A DNA stretch of 64,000 bases from Vandiemenella viatica (GCA_031002005.1 JARYHS010009186.1:253919199-253983198), one strand, 5' to 3'; positions 43,651-56,346 are shown, numbered from the stretch's first letter. The notes: generated by a model from the sequence alone, not told the origin. Program-made: numbers and translations.

Positions 43651-44630
43651 TATTTGTCCCTGTCAGTGTCCGGCCCCATCGAGGCCCCCTTACGGGGAAA
43701 CTACGGAAGGCGTAGCGACCGAAAGCATCATGGGACGCGCTCCGAGTTCACAATCTCCCACACACAAGCGACAGCGCAAAGCGTCACTGGTAAACACAGA
43801 TACCCGCTCACTCTTCCAATCTTCAAGCAGCACCATCGTAGTACACGATCAAAGCACTGCAGTCCGAAGGCCGCCTCAGTGCTTAGTCAGATGTTCGGAC
43901 CTTTGCGCTATTAACCCCTACTCACATTAAGGATCTATCAGCGGCAAAAGACACCACTTCAGTTGATCACCTAAACGCGCTCCGTCGATGACTGACGCCG
44001 CTGCCACCTTCAGCGGCGCACGCTGGCTTACCGGTGCAGTCCGTCTCCCCCCGGAAGGGTCACATCACTCCCTGCACCCAAGGGAAGAGGGGACGAGTTT
44101 CCCGCGACGGGATTACTGACGAGAGCGTTGACACTGACTGCATACCGACGGCGGCGGCGGGGGCACACTTCACCTGACTTTGATCCCAGTCTTCAGATCA
44201 ACCAGGACCCGCTCTCAACACTCCTTGAAATCCGACCTATCTACGATCCAGGGAAAAACCCGCGTGGTGGAGCATCGGAGTAGTATGCATCCCGCAGGCA
44301 GGGGGTTGACAGCACATTCGTCGAGGATACTGCCGGTACCATAACACTGCACCACCTTTCTTCTTAGTTACTGTGGCTTCCCACGGCCTGTGGTTTTATA
44401 GGCCACGCTATGCAGCCGAATTGTACGTATCAGCACTCGCCACTTCGCAGCCACCGCCCCACCACCTTGCCTCGTGTCGTTTCAGCTAGCCGGGCGTTTG
44501 ATGTTTACCGACTGGTCGACGGATAGAGACGGGTCATTCCTGCCAGTAGAGGCGGCTCTCTTACCACGGCCCGCTGTTGATAGCTAGACCAACGGGCAGC
44601 AAATACACTGACCGTGCGAAGCCACCATTA
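43651..44630. other. GC-rich stretch following LIM1 exon
   Basis: It continues GC-rich for nearly 1 kb, with a (GGC)n run at 44148-44160 and short frames (for example 43730-43930) without recognised domains. Possibilities are the 5' region of a LINE or an unusually GC-rich host intron flank. Confidence 0.3.
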
Positions 44631-44631
44631 C

Positions 44632-44838
44632 ACTTGCAGAGCGGCAACGCTCTGGCCTCGTGTTCGGGACGACCTGGATTCGAATCCCAGTCCGACCATC
44701 CAGATTTCCATGATTTCCCAAAATCACTCCAGGCGAATTTCGGGAGGTTCTTTCAATAATGCCATGACGGAATTCCTTCCCGTTCCTTGCGTCCACACCT
44801 TTCCCATCTCTTATGACCTCGATGCAGACGAGCATAAG
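44632..44838 (+). repeat. SINE-B copy
   Basis: The head CAACGCTCTGGCCTCGTGTTCGGG, B box GATTCGAATCCC, a partial body and the 3' end GACCTCGATGCAGACGAGCAT are readable. It runs straight into a MITE-C end at 44839, so the SINE tail was probably lost to that insertion. Confidence 0.75.
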
Positions 44839-45030
44839 GGGATGTCCATTAATCACGTGAGGTGAAATAGGGGGGTTTGCGAAACTCAACTCACTAGCGG
44901 GGTGGGGGGGAGGACAAATCTATCTCATGCCATCTTTTTAATTCCTTAAAAAACAGTACAGCTAGAAAAAGTTCTACAAAAATCGCCAAATCCAACGTTA
45001 TGGGAGGGGATGTATAACCTCCCGTGAAAA
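44839..45030 (+). mobile_element. MITE-C partial copy
   Basis: The left end GGGATGTCCATTAATCACGTG after CATAA matches the family terminus. A poly-G block follows, and the right end was not found. Confidence 0.55.
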
Positions 45031-45069
45031 CAGGAAAACTAAAAAAAAATTGAAAACTCTTCGTTCCGT

Positions 45070-45190
45070 TTTTCATCTTCTTGTCTCAATATCCACGTCT
45101 CTGACCCATAAACAGCCACACTCCATACAAAACATTTTCCAAGTCCAAAGCTGTGTCCACTTTCGCATTTAATAATCGCCTCTGCCGTTC
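45070..45190 (-). mobile_element. RTE LINE fragment
   Basis: CCACGTCTCTGACCCATAAACAGCCACACTCCATACAAA is the complement of the coding region just before the RTE C-terminus (CMAVMGQRR-like). It is short and heavily decayed. Confidence 0.4.
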
Positions 45191-45544
45191 TACAATAGGA
45201 GATTTCATTTCATCTCATAGAGCAACAGACTGTTTTCTTCTCTGAGAGAGCTTTTCTTGTTTAGAAGTGGATATAATTTAGGCTGTGGGCTTCAGACAGG
45301 TTATAACAGACATGTTATTTTCCGCGTGAGTCTACGATCCGTATGCAGCCCTACATATTTTAATGCATTTTCTGCTAGATGGCGTCGTATTTCCCCGCCT
45401 TTAATATTCAGCTTCTTAGAGTTTGTTGGGAAGCGGAGTGTAAACATTTTGGGCTCGCGTTTTGATGTGTTTAGCTTGATGCAGCGTTTGCTCAATCAGT
45501 CGGGAAGAATGTTGATGGATTGCACTTTTTGTTTGTAGTGCTGA

Positions 45545-46385
45545 GGTATGCTGCACATCCCTTAGTTTTTTATTTCTATTTTCTTTTATAATTGGAGTGT
45601 TAAATTCCTCCCCCATTTACATTTCCGATTTACAAATTTTAAATTCCTTAAGCGTTTTGGGTATATTGTTCATCACATCACTTGGTAATTTGTTCCAATC
45701 CATGACACCTTTGCCAACAAAATAAAATTTTCCCACTCCCTTATGCACAGAATCGAGCGCCAGCTTGTGGTCATGGTTGCCTTTCCCATTCCATCTACTC
45801 ACTATTCCTAATTCTTTGACCAATATCCCTCCAAGCTCCATCATCAACATATGCCCTGTACATTCCCAGCATATCTTCGCCCTCTTCCTTTCCGACTCCC
45901 AATCCAGCTCCTTTATCATATCAGTTACTGGGTCCTGCTATAATTTCCACAAACAAATCTAGCTGCTCTTCTTTGCACACCCTCCAACTCCTGTATTTGA
46001 TATCCAAAATGTGGTTCCCAAACTACATAACCGTATTCAACCAACAAATTTTTGTAACCCAGTTACCTAACTTCTCTGGTACATCTTCTCATAATCCTCT
46101 CCAGTAAACAAGGGATTTTGTAACCTTTACCCATTGTGCTCTGCCCAGTTGAGTTTGTTAACAAATGTTATGCCAAGATATTTACACTCCAAGCCTTATA
46201 CAAGCATTTCTGACGCCACCCTGTAATCATAATTAGCCGTTAGTTTTTTTTTACCTGTGTACTTAATATGCTGACTCTTCTTGGAATTTATCTTCATTCC
46301 AAGCTGACCAACCTATTTAGATATTCTAGCCAGGTCACCCTGTAACTGCTCAGTTTTCACCTGTTACGATCCTATTGTATACCAA
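45545..46385 (-). mobile_element. LINE fragment (jockey/CR1-like), the longest minus copy
   Basis: The minus strand is colinear with 6700-7440: GGTATACAATAGGATCGTAAC, thumb region with GYQIQ and GVQRR, then MIKELDWESE, GGILVKELGIVSRWNGKG, HKLALDSVHKGVGKF, MDWNKLPSDVMNNIPKTLKE and FKICKSEM with a stop and 3' UTR to 45545. Frameshifts remain, but the last 100 codons are open. Confidence 0.85.
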
Positions 46386-46745
46386 AAAACTAAATTGTGA
46401 CACCGTGTCTAGAGATCCCAATCTGTCACAACCCGAGAGTATGACATTCTGGAACATAAGGGAATTTCCGCATGAAAACAAATTACTTATTCCGAACAAA
46501 TACGGATACAGGAACAGACCAACGTCACACATCCTCATTTTCTCTTGAGGTGATAACTGAAGATGGCTCCCAACTTAAAGATGTATTCTGTAATTTTGGT
46601 GTAGTTATTTCTTAGCAAGGATCTGCGTCCTTAGAGATTTTTGATGGGATACATTACCGTCAGTGGACATTGAGGACTGGTACAGCAAACAAGTACTGTA
46701 GTTCCTCTTCGTTTCGTTATTTTACTAAACATTCTGAGGCAACGC
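46386..46745. other. Non-coding stretch
   Basis: No feature is supported. Confidence 0.35.
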
Positions 46746-47960
46746 TGACTCCAGATTGTAGCGGTATGTGCCGGGAGGGAGGTAAGGGTGAAAACCTTTT
46801 ACTTCTTTTTATAATTCAAACTTTTTATAATTCAAAGAAACCCTAGGCTGCTAATTTATTGGGTACTCATAATGGCGTACAGGCGAGGCTTATTTATCTT
46901 TAACATTGACACATTGAAAAATTAACAAAGGAACTAATCAAAGCCTCTTCTTACAATTGCCAACATATTAACAAACAAACAAAGCATTAAAACACCACCA
47001 CATTTAAAATTGATCTTGAAGCAAACTCAAAATATTAATTGGCAAGCAAGAAAGCTTCACACTTGATTTTTTTTAAATGAAAGTTCCTTTCACAATGATC
47101 GGGAACCGTAAATCAAATACAGTATTGACATTAACTGTATCCGATCTCAAATGCCGGGCGCCAGGATAATTTAAATTATCCACCAAGTGTGGCTTTAAGA
47201 AAGTCTGCCCCAGCTATATTTGGTGGTGCGAGAACTCCTAATCATTCAGTGGTCGTTACAGGGCTGTACTCAATGACCGAATAAAAGTACCACACTGCAC
47301 TGTAGAATTATTACCGTGACGGCGATGTGTTTCCCGCGACGGCGGAATTACTATAGCCCCTTGGCTATAGCGGACAATGCACCACGTCCTTCAGTCAGCG
47401 TACTGGATGCGTCCACAGTGACCTCACTGTATAAGACACGCTTATCGACCCTCAGGTTCGATGCCAAGACCGATCGATCTCCAGCTTCGGAAGATCCGCT
47501 CCTTCCAGTCTGAAGGCTCGGAGTCAAGTCCTCTCCAGCGTCCGCCGGAAAAAGCCTCCTCCCGTCGCTCGTGGTTTACATAGAGCAAAAATACACCGGC
47601 ATTACAAAATGCAAAGGATAGTCTCTCGTCGATTGGTTCTGCCGTTTTCAAGCTCCTCCTACCGGCTGTGACGATAGGCGAACATTGTCCTTTTCGATTC
47701 GTGCGAACTCGGCATAGCCTCGGACTTATTCGTCATCTGTGACTTCCAAACTGCCCGTTCGGAGACCTGGGGTTGGGATACGAGCATTCACCCCAGTGTA
47801 CAGTTTCCCGGAGCTAAGGGATTATACACTTGACCAAATGCGTTAGAAAGGGTAGCTGGTGTCCCTGGCAGCCGCCGGCCTGGCGCGTCTAACTGGGAGG
47901 TCCCACAAACACTGACAATCCTCTCCGATAATTCCTTTCTTATTCTTTTTATATATACAA
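46746..47960. other. Unassigned stretch with abrupt GC shift
   Basis: AT-rich to about 47270, then GC-rich to 47910 with no good frame. CTTATCGACCCTCAGGTTCG and CCTCCTCCCGTCGCTCG resemble regulatory or LTR-type sequence. An LTR-like element is possible, but no paired ends were found. Confidence 0.25.
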
Positions 47961-49480
47961 AATATTATATATAAAAATGTACGGAATGACCCATATTTGG
48001 TCATTCTGTTACAAGATGAAAATTATTTGAACGTTGTTAAGAAAACTTCGCGTCGTTTCAGCATGGTGCGATGAATGGCAACATAAAGTTGAAGAAAGTG
48101 GCAGCTAGTCGACGGAAAGAAACCACTTGTTGTTCAGCAGAAAGTAAGCTGCTCCACCATTAAAATATACTGGTGTTACCATATGAAGTAACAGCACTGA
48201 TGTGGGATCTACCTGTAAACTAATTCTATACCTCATTTCATAAGTGGAACCGTGTACGAGTAATACGCAGAAGATAAAGTATAAAACTAGTCATCTGGGC
48301 TACTGTACTGCTCTGTTATTAATATCAGGGGGAACTGTTTAATAATAAAGAGAGAGTAGATATGAGAGCCACACGTTCTGTGATCGGTCACTAAACTGTC
48401 ACAGAGTTGTTTTGTAAGATGTTGTTAGTGTTTTGCTACGTACCAATCACAGTGAACGAATAAACAATTGCTAGACATGAGCAGATTCTTATTTCCTCCT
48501 ACTACACCCAATCATTCGTGAAACAACAAAATCATGGCGACTGTCCAGTCCAAAGCGTGTCCCATTTTTCAAGGAAGTCGACTGTAGTCTCGTGAATCTT
48601 TCCGTGCTCTCTTACCGTCTCATTATACTCATCACTAACAAAAAACCTCGAGAAATATGCATGCAAATATGACATTAAAAACGGTTAAACAGGACCTAAA
48701 AGCAACAAAATATGGCTAAACATTTAAATTTATTGTACATCAAGATATGAACAATATACATCATTTATTTTATCTAGTAGTGTCACTTTCATGTAGACAT
48801 CATTGTTTCCGTGCACTCACTGCACAAAAAAAAAAAAAAGTGTAATTATCTTATAAACCGCTCTGAAGTCACGTTAATTTCGAAAAGTTTACAGAAAAGA
48901 AGTCTTTCGTCTGTACTGAAGTACTGATCTCCAAATACCTTTACGTAACTCCGTACTTTAAAAAAAATTGTTTTCGGCATGGAGGTACTGATCCACTGCA
49001 GATTTAACACTGACTGGGGATTATTTTCTTACGTATTGAGACACTGATTAACGAGGCTCGACACAGGCATGCTGCTGCTGCATTGTCCAGCTTAAAAGGC
49101 GGGCGGAAAGATAACGTTTAGAGAGTGACAATAATGTATAACTTTAATTCATAACTGGTGAATTCTGACCAATTCTGTTGCAATTAGTTTTTCTTTTTTC
49201 CTCCAATGTATACTAGGAATACAGTTCTGCGAATAATTATCTTAATTTCTTCTCATGTATAACTTCTAGTGAATTCCCAGTGCTATTAAAAAATTGAAAG
49301 AGATTTCTCAAAATATGACCATATATATTATCGTAATACGACAAAAACTAAGAAAGTGGCGTGAATGTGGATTTATATGCTACGTAAAATACGTTTAAAA
49401 ACGTTCAATCAGTGTTTAATTCAGCGTTACAGCTCAAAACGAAATCAGGGAAAAATATGACTTGTTGCAAAGATCGGAAC
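47961..49480. other. AT-rich non-coding stretch
   Basis: Contains a 13-base A run at 48827. No gene or recognised repeat. Confidence 0.35.
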
Positions 49481-49489
49481 CCTACTCGT

Positions 49490-49765
49490 CACTTAGCTGC
49501 CCGGTGTAGCGGACAGCCGCGGTGGTTACAATAGCAGCACTCGTCGAGTTGAGTCGAGGAACATATGATTCACCGCTCCAGCAAAGTGTCTGTGTTCGGG
49601 GGCGGCAGCTGAGGACAAAGGGAGGTAGCCCTCTGCAAACAAAGGACAGCTGGAGAAACGGCAAACACACCTCACTCCACCGAGCTCCTCCTCGTCGTTT
49701 GGGGCCGGCTCCAGTTTCCCGGCTGTGGTTTACGAACCTCCCAGTGTTTCAGTTCTTAATCTAAT
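49490..49765. other. GC-rich patch
   Basis: About 270 bases are CpG- and GC-rich on both sides of AGTGTCTGTGTTCGGGGGCGG. CTCTGCAAACAAAGGACAG contains a SOX/TCF-like AACAAAGG. It could be an enhancer in tup intron 2 or an unrecognised element; frames are open on both strands without motifs. Confidence 0.25.
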
Positions 49766-49799
49766 TTATTTTCAGTTGCAACGGAGCACACACATGCCT

Positions 49800-50171
49800 G
49801 TCCTTTATGGTATGAGCTGAAACTATAAACTCCTTCAATGTTTTTGGTAAACTGTCATTTTCTTCGTTTCGTAATTTATTCCAGTCCCTGATTCTCTTAT
49901 CCTTTCCTCACTTCCTTTCGCCTTAATTCAACTGCCAGTTTTTTTTTATGATAATCTCTTCGACTCCATGTAGAAATTCTAATTCTTCTGTCAATATCCA
50001 TCAGTGCACTGTTCTGTTATCCAGTGACACCCAACCCAACTCCTTCAGCATGTAACTTACTGATTGCATTCTGCGGTAATTTCTCCACACAAATCTAGCT
50101 GCTGTCTCTTGTTCCCCTTCCATCTGGTTATATGCGATCATCTGCCACTGTTTCCTTGTCCATAACATATT
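49800..50171 (-). mobile_element. CR1/jockey-like LINE C-terminal fragment, second subfamily
   Basis: The minus strand reads, with shifts, TAARFVWRNYRRMQSV, MLKELGWVSLDNR, IRDWNKLRNE and LPKTLKEF. This is the same C-terminal order as at 6960-7400 but clearly diverged. It is cut at 50171 by a SINE-B insertion. Confidence 0.65.
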
Positions 50172-50180
50172 CCCAGTTCC

Positions 50181-50417
50181 TTTTTTAACTGCTTAACGTC
50201 TCTTAACAGCGAGGTCTTTAGAGACGGGAAAGGATGGTGGGGGCAAGGAATGGGAAGGAATTCGGCCATGGCCTTTTGAAGGAAGCATCACGATATTTGC
50301 CTGGAGTGATTTGGGAAATCATGGAAAACCCAAATCTGGATGCCCGGACGGGGATTCGAACCGCTGTCCTCCCGAATGCGAGGCCAGAACGCTAACCGTT
50401 ACACCACCACGCTCGGT
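50181..50417 (-). repeat. SINE-B, full length with perfect target duplication
   Basis: CCCAGTTCC flanks it at 50172-50180 and 50418-50426. The minus strand gives a GTTAGCGTTCTGGCCTCGCATTCGGG head, the B box GGTTCGAATCCCCGTCC, an intact body and the 3' end GAGACGTTAAGCAGTT with A residues. This copy and 27138 share the CTGTTAAGAGACG tail subtype and are the best preserved. Confidence 0.93.
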
Positions 50418-50426
50418 CCCAGTTCC

Positions 50427-51600
50427 ATCCTCTTCTCTCCATGTCCTTATTCAGTTGGTCCATCTATCTTCTTTTTGGTCTTAAAACTAGTCTTTCAACT
50501 GTTATCCTTTTTTGTAAACAAGCTTTCGATAATCTTGTGCTGTCCATTCTTTTAACATGCCCAAACCATTTAAATCTAGATGACCAAGGTCTCTCTTCCA
50601 TGGATTTCCTTAACTCTGGGTTTGATCTAATCTCATCATTCTTTATATGATCAAATCTTGTTTTCTGGAGGCCAGTCCTAAGAAACTTCATTTCACTGGT
50701 ATGGATCTTGGTGAGGTCCTTCGATTATAGTGTCTGTTTCCAGAGCATATGTAAGAACAGGAATGAGATATGTTTTGTACAAGGCGATTTTTGTTGTTTG
50801 GGGAACCTCCACGCTCTATAGTAAGCTCCACGCGACACCGTAAAAGTTGAAACCTTTGGTTAGTCCAGTCATTATCTCAGACTCACCTTTAATATCCACT
50901 ATACTCCCCAGGTTTCTGACTTACTCACCGACTTCAACCTTATGGTCTTGTAATTTTATGTGGCAGTCTGCATTCTTTCGGCTAATTTTCAGTGCTACAG
51001 TTTTGTTGCGATCACTTACATCCGTATTTTTCAACCTTATTATTCCACATATTCAGTTTGTTTCGTGCTCCTTCTTCGGTTTCATCCCACATTGCCACAT
51101 TATCCACAAACACCAGCGCCTGTAGAACTTTCTTGCCGGATCCATTTAGTCCTTTACCACTATGAACAGAACTTCCTTGTTGTACTCCTTTGGTTGTACT
51201 AAACCATTCAGAGCGACCATCTCCAATTTTGACAGAGATCTTATAGTTAGAATACAGCATCTGGTTCTTTCTAATAAGATATTCTGGTATTTTAAGTTTT
51301 CTTACCCTATTCCAGACAGGTGATCTATAAACATTAGCGCATGCGTTTTCAAGGTCCATAAAAACAATTTTTAAGTTTCCTCTTTGCTAATGTTTTGCTA
51401 CCAGCATCCTCAAAGAATATATTACATCTGTCGAGCTTCTTCCAGCCTTCCATGTTGTTCCTCTGCTAAGATGGGCTCTAGTATTATTTGCACTGTGGTT
51501 TCAATGATGTTTTCCTTAATTTTGATGCCATGGCATGGGAGGTTAATACTTTTGTAACTTTCTCTTTTGTTCCTTTTCTTAAATATATAGAAATTACCAC
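50427..51600 (-). mobile_element. RTE-like LINE reverse transcriptase fragment
   Basis: On the minus strand: MDLENACANVYRSPVW (motif A region), IPEYLIRKNQMLYSNYKIS, VKIGDGRSEWFSTTKGVQQGSS (motif B), LVFVDNVAMWDETEEGARN (catalytic YADD altered to FVDN), then WFGHVKRMDSTRLSKACLQK near 50560. The catalytic box is mutated and frames shift, so it is dead. It abuts the SINE insertion at 50426. Confidence 0.8.
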
Positions 51601-51700
51601 TCCTTTCGTCTAATCTTGTGATATTTGGTTATCGTTCCAAATTGCTCTGTAGACGCTATACAGCCTCCGTAGGTACCAATGTCGTTCTCAGCAAAATTCC

Positions 51701-51989
51701 ACTTACTTTTTGCGTGTTTAGTACTTCTTCAACGAAGTTGTTACTGCCGACGTTTCGGCACCCAACCTGGGACCTTTCTCGGGAATATTTTGAGTTGGTT
51801 TATCCCATTCTGACTGCTCGTTACGTCACCTCGTCGTTCACCACCACGCCATGCGGATTGTTTTGGTTACCAAACCAGCAGTCTGAAGGGGATAAACAAC
51901 CAAAAATAGCCCTGAGAAAGGCCCCGGGTGCCGAAACGTTGGTAGTGACCAAATTTTTGAAGCAACGCTAAATACACAAAAAAGTATGC
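51701..51989. repeat. Inverted repeat with GCCGAAACGTT core (Penelope-like candidate)
   Basis: The left arm (51701-51820) holds CGACGTTTCGGCACCC and CCTTTCTCGGGAATATTTTGAG. The right arm (51875-51989) holds CCCTGAGAAAGGCC and GGGTGCCGAAACGTTGG. They are complementary at roughly 70%. CTGAGAA...GAAACG on the plus strand (51912-51938) is a hammerhead-core-like order with one core base changed. Confidence 0.6.
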
Positions 51990-52082
51990 GGAGTTTTACT
52001 AACTTTATCCCTGCTAAAGGCATTAAATTTTATAAATTCTCCGAATTACAATCGAGTTATTACTGTTCAAGAATTGTAATCA

Positions 52083-52312
52083 CCGTGGCGGCCTAAAAAC
52101 GCAGTTGGAAAGAACAGCTTCTGGGCACGGCCTTCGGAAGTTCGAATGCCCGTACGGATATCGGTTTTCCATGGATTCCCGAAATCACTCCAGACGAACG
52201 CCGGGATGGTTTCTCCAAATAGACGTGGCTCAATTGCTTGCCGTTCCTGTTCCCCAATCCTCTCCCGCCTCTAACGACCTCGACGAGGCTAAAGCCCTCT
52301 GGTAAGGTGTAA
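52083..52312 (+). repeat. SINE-B copy, decayed
   Basis: The B box AGTTCGAATGCCCGTACGG, body GGTTTTCCATGGATTCCCG and ACTCCAGACGAACGCCGGGATGG, and 3' end CTCTAACGACCTCGACGAGGC are recognisable. The head is degenerate. Confidence 0.7.
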
Positions 52313-54705
52313 GATAGTCTTGATGAGGTGAGGTTTAATATAGTCTGATGCTGGTGTGCTTCAGTGAGTTGAATGGTGGGCCGTATAAGAGTTCGGCAAG
52401 CACTCTAGGCTACAAGTAGTGTACACCGAAACACATCAGGAGCTATACCATCACTCACCAAGTGGGAACTTCACAACTCAGTCCTGAGCAGACAGTGGAG
52501 CACACTGTTGCACAGTGCCTCTTAGGAAATATCAGCGACGATTAAGGCATTTTCTTCAATGTTGTACTGACGAAAGTAAAATGGCTACAGAAGCTAGGCA
52601 CAGAGCCGTCACTACGGATTTGTTCTGTACCAATTATTTGTCGTATAAATTCTTTATCATATTTTACTTACTTCCATTAAAATTGTCGCAATGTCATACG
52701 GAAAATTAATTTAAAAAATACATATTCTGTAGTGCATTAAAGCAGAGATATAAGAGTGTGCTTTGTACCAAAAACCTCTATTCTCTTTAAGCGTGAGGGA
52801 GGAATTATTAGTCATCAGTACAGTACTTTATTTCCCTGGTTTTATCTCTGTCATCGTAACTCAAAGCACGAATTCTAATGCGTTTCCCGCGCATTCACAG
52901 TTGCGCTAAGACCACGACATATAATTGCCATCTGACGTTCGATAAGTAAAATTCGACCGCCTTCAGTAACTTTGATACTACCTAACGATCTGAATCACTG
53001 ATCGCTATATTTCCTCCCAAAACTTATTCAACCCTTCCTCCACATCTGCTTACACAGTCCTATACCCAGTAGGTTGTATTGTCACGTGAATATCCAAAAT
53101 GGAGACTCACTCACTCCACAAAAAAGTGATATATTTTAATATATCCGTCTTACAAACGGAAATATGGATTATATTTCGTTAATAAAAGAGTTGTGCCGTA
53201 ATGCACTTCATTTTAGTTTTTTAAAACATTTAAGAGAAATTAGTGCCCCTATAGAACATAAGAAGTTAGCTGTTTTCAAACAAGACGTAATTTTTGAACA
53301 AATGCTAAGATCAAAAGAAAGGAAGGCGTTATATCGAATTAATAACTAGAAATTAATGACAACAACATCAATATTTGCGATGTATAATTATTCTGGGTAA
53401 AGATAGTTTTAAGTAAGAGTGTTGACAAATAACTGCAGAGATTTGAAGTTAATTTTGCGGTGGCTATTAAGACATGTTGTTCTTTTACTATTACATTTAA
53501 ACTTATTTTAGAAACATACGGAAAATCTTATAACTAAATTACTGTTGTCGGCGACACGAGATGTCGTCAACGCAGTTTGAGTTGACAGTATTTTAGCGTC
53601 AAAAAACTTATGTTCACCTACCATTAATATCGAAAGCTGCTTAAAGCCCACTGAAAACTCCTTTTAAAACAAAAACAAAACACGATGAGGGCTCAATAGA
53701 TGAAGACACAATTTCACATAGCCTTGTCACCTTTATGATTTTAGTGGTGTTTAGTAAGCACACAAAGAACAAAAAACTAATACGGCTTTTTCGCGATAGC
53801 CATATTCTGTGGGCGCTGCTGTTAAAACTCAAACGACAGGTGAAACGTTGGTTGGCTGTTCTTTCAAATAATAATAATAAAGATAATAGATTATGTAACT
53901 TCACTTAAAAATCCACCTTGGCTGAATGAAATTCGGAAGGGTCTTAAAAGTGCAAACATAGGAGCAACAGACATCTTAGAAAGAGACACCTTCAAACAAA
54001 AAGAAGACTAAAGGGAAATTATAACTGAGCAACAAATCAATACAGACCAAAGTGGTCGGAAGAACGCAAACAAGCTTTCTCAGAAATAATAAAAGCATAT
54101 TGGGACACGAAGAATAACTCGAAGAAAACTTGATTGGGTCATCTGTTTAACGTCTTCCATTGGGAGAATTCGCCAATAATAATAATAATAATACTAATAA
54201 TAAACTATTGGTACATATCCAAGGACGTGCACTGAAACATTAGATAATTAACAAACTGCTGCGTTTGCTAGCGGACACGTACGAAATAATTGGTTCATTT
54301 CGCGATTTATACGCTTTTTGCTACTTAAAATTATTATTGTAGACCAACTTATCACCCATATTGATGTTAATACTACGGTGAGCTCTTCCGACAGTAGTCC
54401 GTAAAGAACTCGCACTGATTTACGGGGTAAAATTGTTACCAGTCGTCTGGTAACCCAGAATACAACCAGAAGTTACAAAAGTGTGAAAATTTTACAAGCT
54501 GATACTAGTGCAGATCATAAATTCATGAACAATTGTTTGCATATTTTGTAACTGTTGTTTATGAGACTACACAAGAAACTGGGAACAAGGAAACGTAATG
54601 CTGGTGAACGCTTGTATAAGAGCTGTTGCTCCTCTGCTGCCGTCTTGGTTGGTAGCTCTCAGCCGCTAACACCGTAGGCGTCAAAGGTGCCACTGCCGAC
54701 CCGGA
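52313..54705. other. Non-coding stretch with (AAT)n
   Basis: A microsatellite (AAT)n lies at 54176-54203, with a shorter one at 53866. Short frames (53164-53349, 53904-53641) have no motif. Confidence 0.35.
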
Positions 54706-54707
54706 AA

Positions 54708-54790
54708 CATAGTGGCTAGCGTTCGGTTAGTTCCTGGAGTAGACGGTTCGAGTCCAGCCACAGTCATAAGTGATTTTCATAAACTGTTAG
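54708..54790 (+). repeat. SINE-A2 head, copy 3
   Basis: ATAGTGGCTAGCG (A box) and GACGGTTCGAGTCC (B box, 54742-54755) are followed by CACAGTCATAAGTGATTTTCAT, which resembles GCAGTGATTTTCATC of the other SINE-A2 copies. The rest of the body is lost. Confidence 0.55.
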
Positions 54791-55860
54791 GTGATTCTTG
54801 TGTTGAAAGTACTGTTGATCACTAAAGTCACACCATACATCAGCTGAGAAGTTAAAAGAATGGAGAGAATGCACGTATCGATAAACAAAGGCAAATACTT
54901 TCTTGGTCTACTTTTTAGCAATTTATTCTTTAAATGTTATATATGTTTTGAAATGTCACGTAAGAGATTATTTCCCAAGGATTGGAAAGGAATCCGGCGA
55001 CGGTATTTGATTATGAACTAGTCCTGTGTTAGTCTGAAATTATTTCGTTAATCCTCAGAGAACCAAAACATTGATTTTGATGACCATGGCATACACAACA
55101 TTACTGACAAATATACTTGAAAGTGGACATTCAAACTGTCGGTGCCAGAAGAACTGATAATTTTTTTAACGATTTCATGAAAAAAGTACATCTTTCAATG
55201 ATTAAAGTTAGAAAGCAAGCGAAAGTTTCGATATGATAAAACTATTTTGCGTAGCAGTTACTGATTCGACATGTTATTGAGACCTACTATTTTCAAAACA
55301 AGGTTGTTCTACTGCCTTCATTGAACAGGCCTACGTAAGTGACGTTAAAGGCAAAATTATAGTCAGAACCGATAAACTTTTTTACCATAAAATGTCTAAA
55401 AAAAATCGATCAAATCGCTTACATCGATTAATGAAATTTTGTCATGGAGATTTTAACTGTCTCCTTTAGTATGCTTAGTACGGAAGGGAAATTATTTATT
55501 GCTATTCACCAATCAAAAGTATGTATCAACAAATTTGTTGCCATCACCGCTATAGCAGAATGGAGTTCAAAACATTGAAGGCATATTCTATGATCCGTCA
55601 GGTGTGATAGGAATCACATGTATTTTATAATATCGCAAAAAATCGAAGAAGACAACTGGTGGTGGACGATCGGTTGGATTTCTATACTGTCTTGTCTGGG
55701 ACTGATCTCACGGTGTTGCTCGATTAAATAAGCTGCTAAATAAACACGTCTAAAGACTGAACGAGAGGAGTGCATTTTGGAGGAATTACCTTCATAGTGC
55801 ACATTGGTAACTTTTTTTCGTCCTCGAGCATCTCATCACTTCATAATAATAATTTTAAAA
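54791..55860. other. AT-rich non-coding stretch
   Basis: No feature is supported. Confidence 0.4.
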
Positions 55861-55861
55861 A

Positions 55862-55935
55862 ATGTTGCCGCTAGCGAGATTCGATCTAGCGACGACTGGT
55901 TTGAGAGACACAGAACTTGCTCGTTGGGCCACTCT
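55862..55935 (-). repeat. tRNA-like SINE head, minus strand
   Basis: Reverse reading gives AGTGGCCCAACGAGC (A-box-like) and AGATCGAATCTCGC (B-box-like). It lies 130 bp before repeat R copy 3. The stems are too poor for a functional tRNA. Confidence 0.4.
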
Positions 55936-56061
55936 CGTTTTGACGGTTTCTTAAAGAAGGAAGCATTTAGACTAAATGGAATATTTCAATGTCGATTTTC
56001 TCGACAACGGCAAAGAATCGCATTTTACTGCTTTGGCACATTACACATCTGGCCATGAGCT

Positions 56062-56302
56062 TTTACTACACAAAGTATGAATCGAATTTAAATTTTACTG
56101 TTGGCTATTCTGGTTTCTATATGCGTCGAAATCACGTCGGCTGCCCTTTCTCAAACTGCACACATGTTTCGAAAATAATTATTTTACAATAGAACTAACA
56201 TCACATTTCAGAAATAAATAACTCATTGTGGGAATTATTTCTCTAATTCTGTAGGTGGACTATAATAATTATGCACCATCGTCAAGGAAAACAAAAATAA
56301 TA

Positions 56303-56345
<43 letters not shown>
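56062..56345 (+). repeat. Repeat R, copy 3, with expanded poly-A
   Basis: TCGAAAATAATTATTTTACA, CTCTAATTCTGTAGGTGGAC and ACCATCGTCAAGGAAAAC match copy 1 (1575-1735). The ATGTAAAAACATG of copy 1 is here expanded to an A run of about 38 (56306-56343). The GC-rich core is missing or diverged. Confidence 0.75.

Positions 56346-56346
<1 letters not shown>

Noticed and set aside
43988..44160. Second LIM or homeobox exon downstream of LIM1
   Set aside because: The GC-rich sequence was read in all frames without LIM ligand spacing or homeodomain wording.
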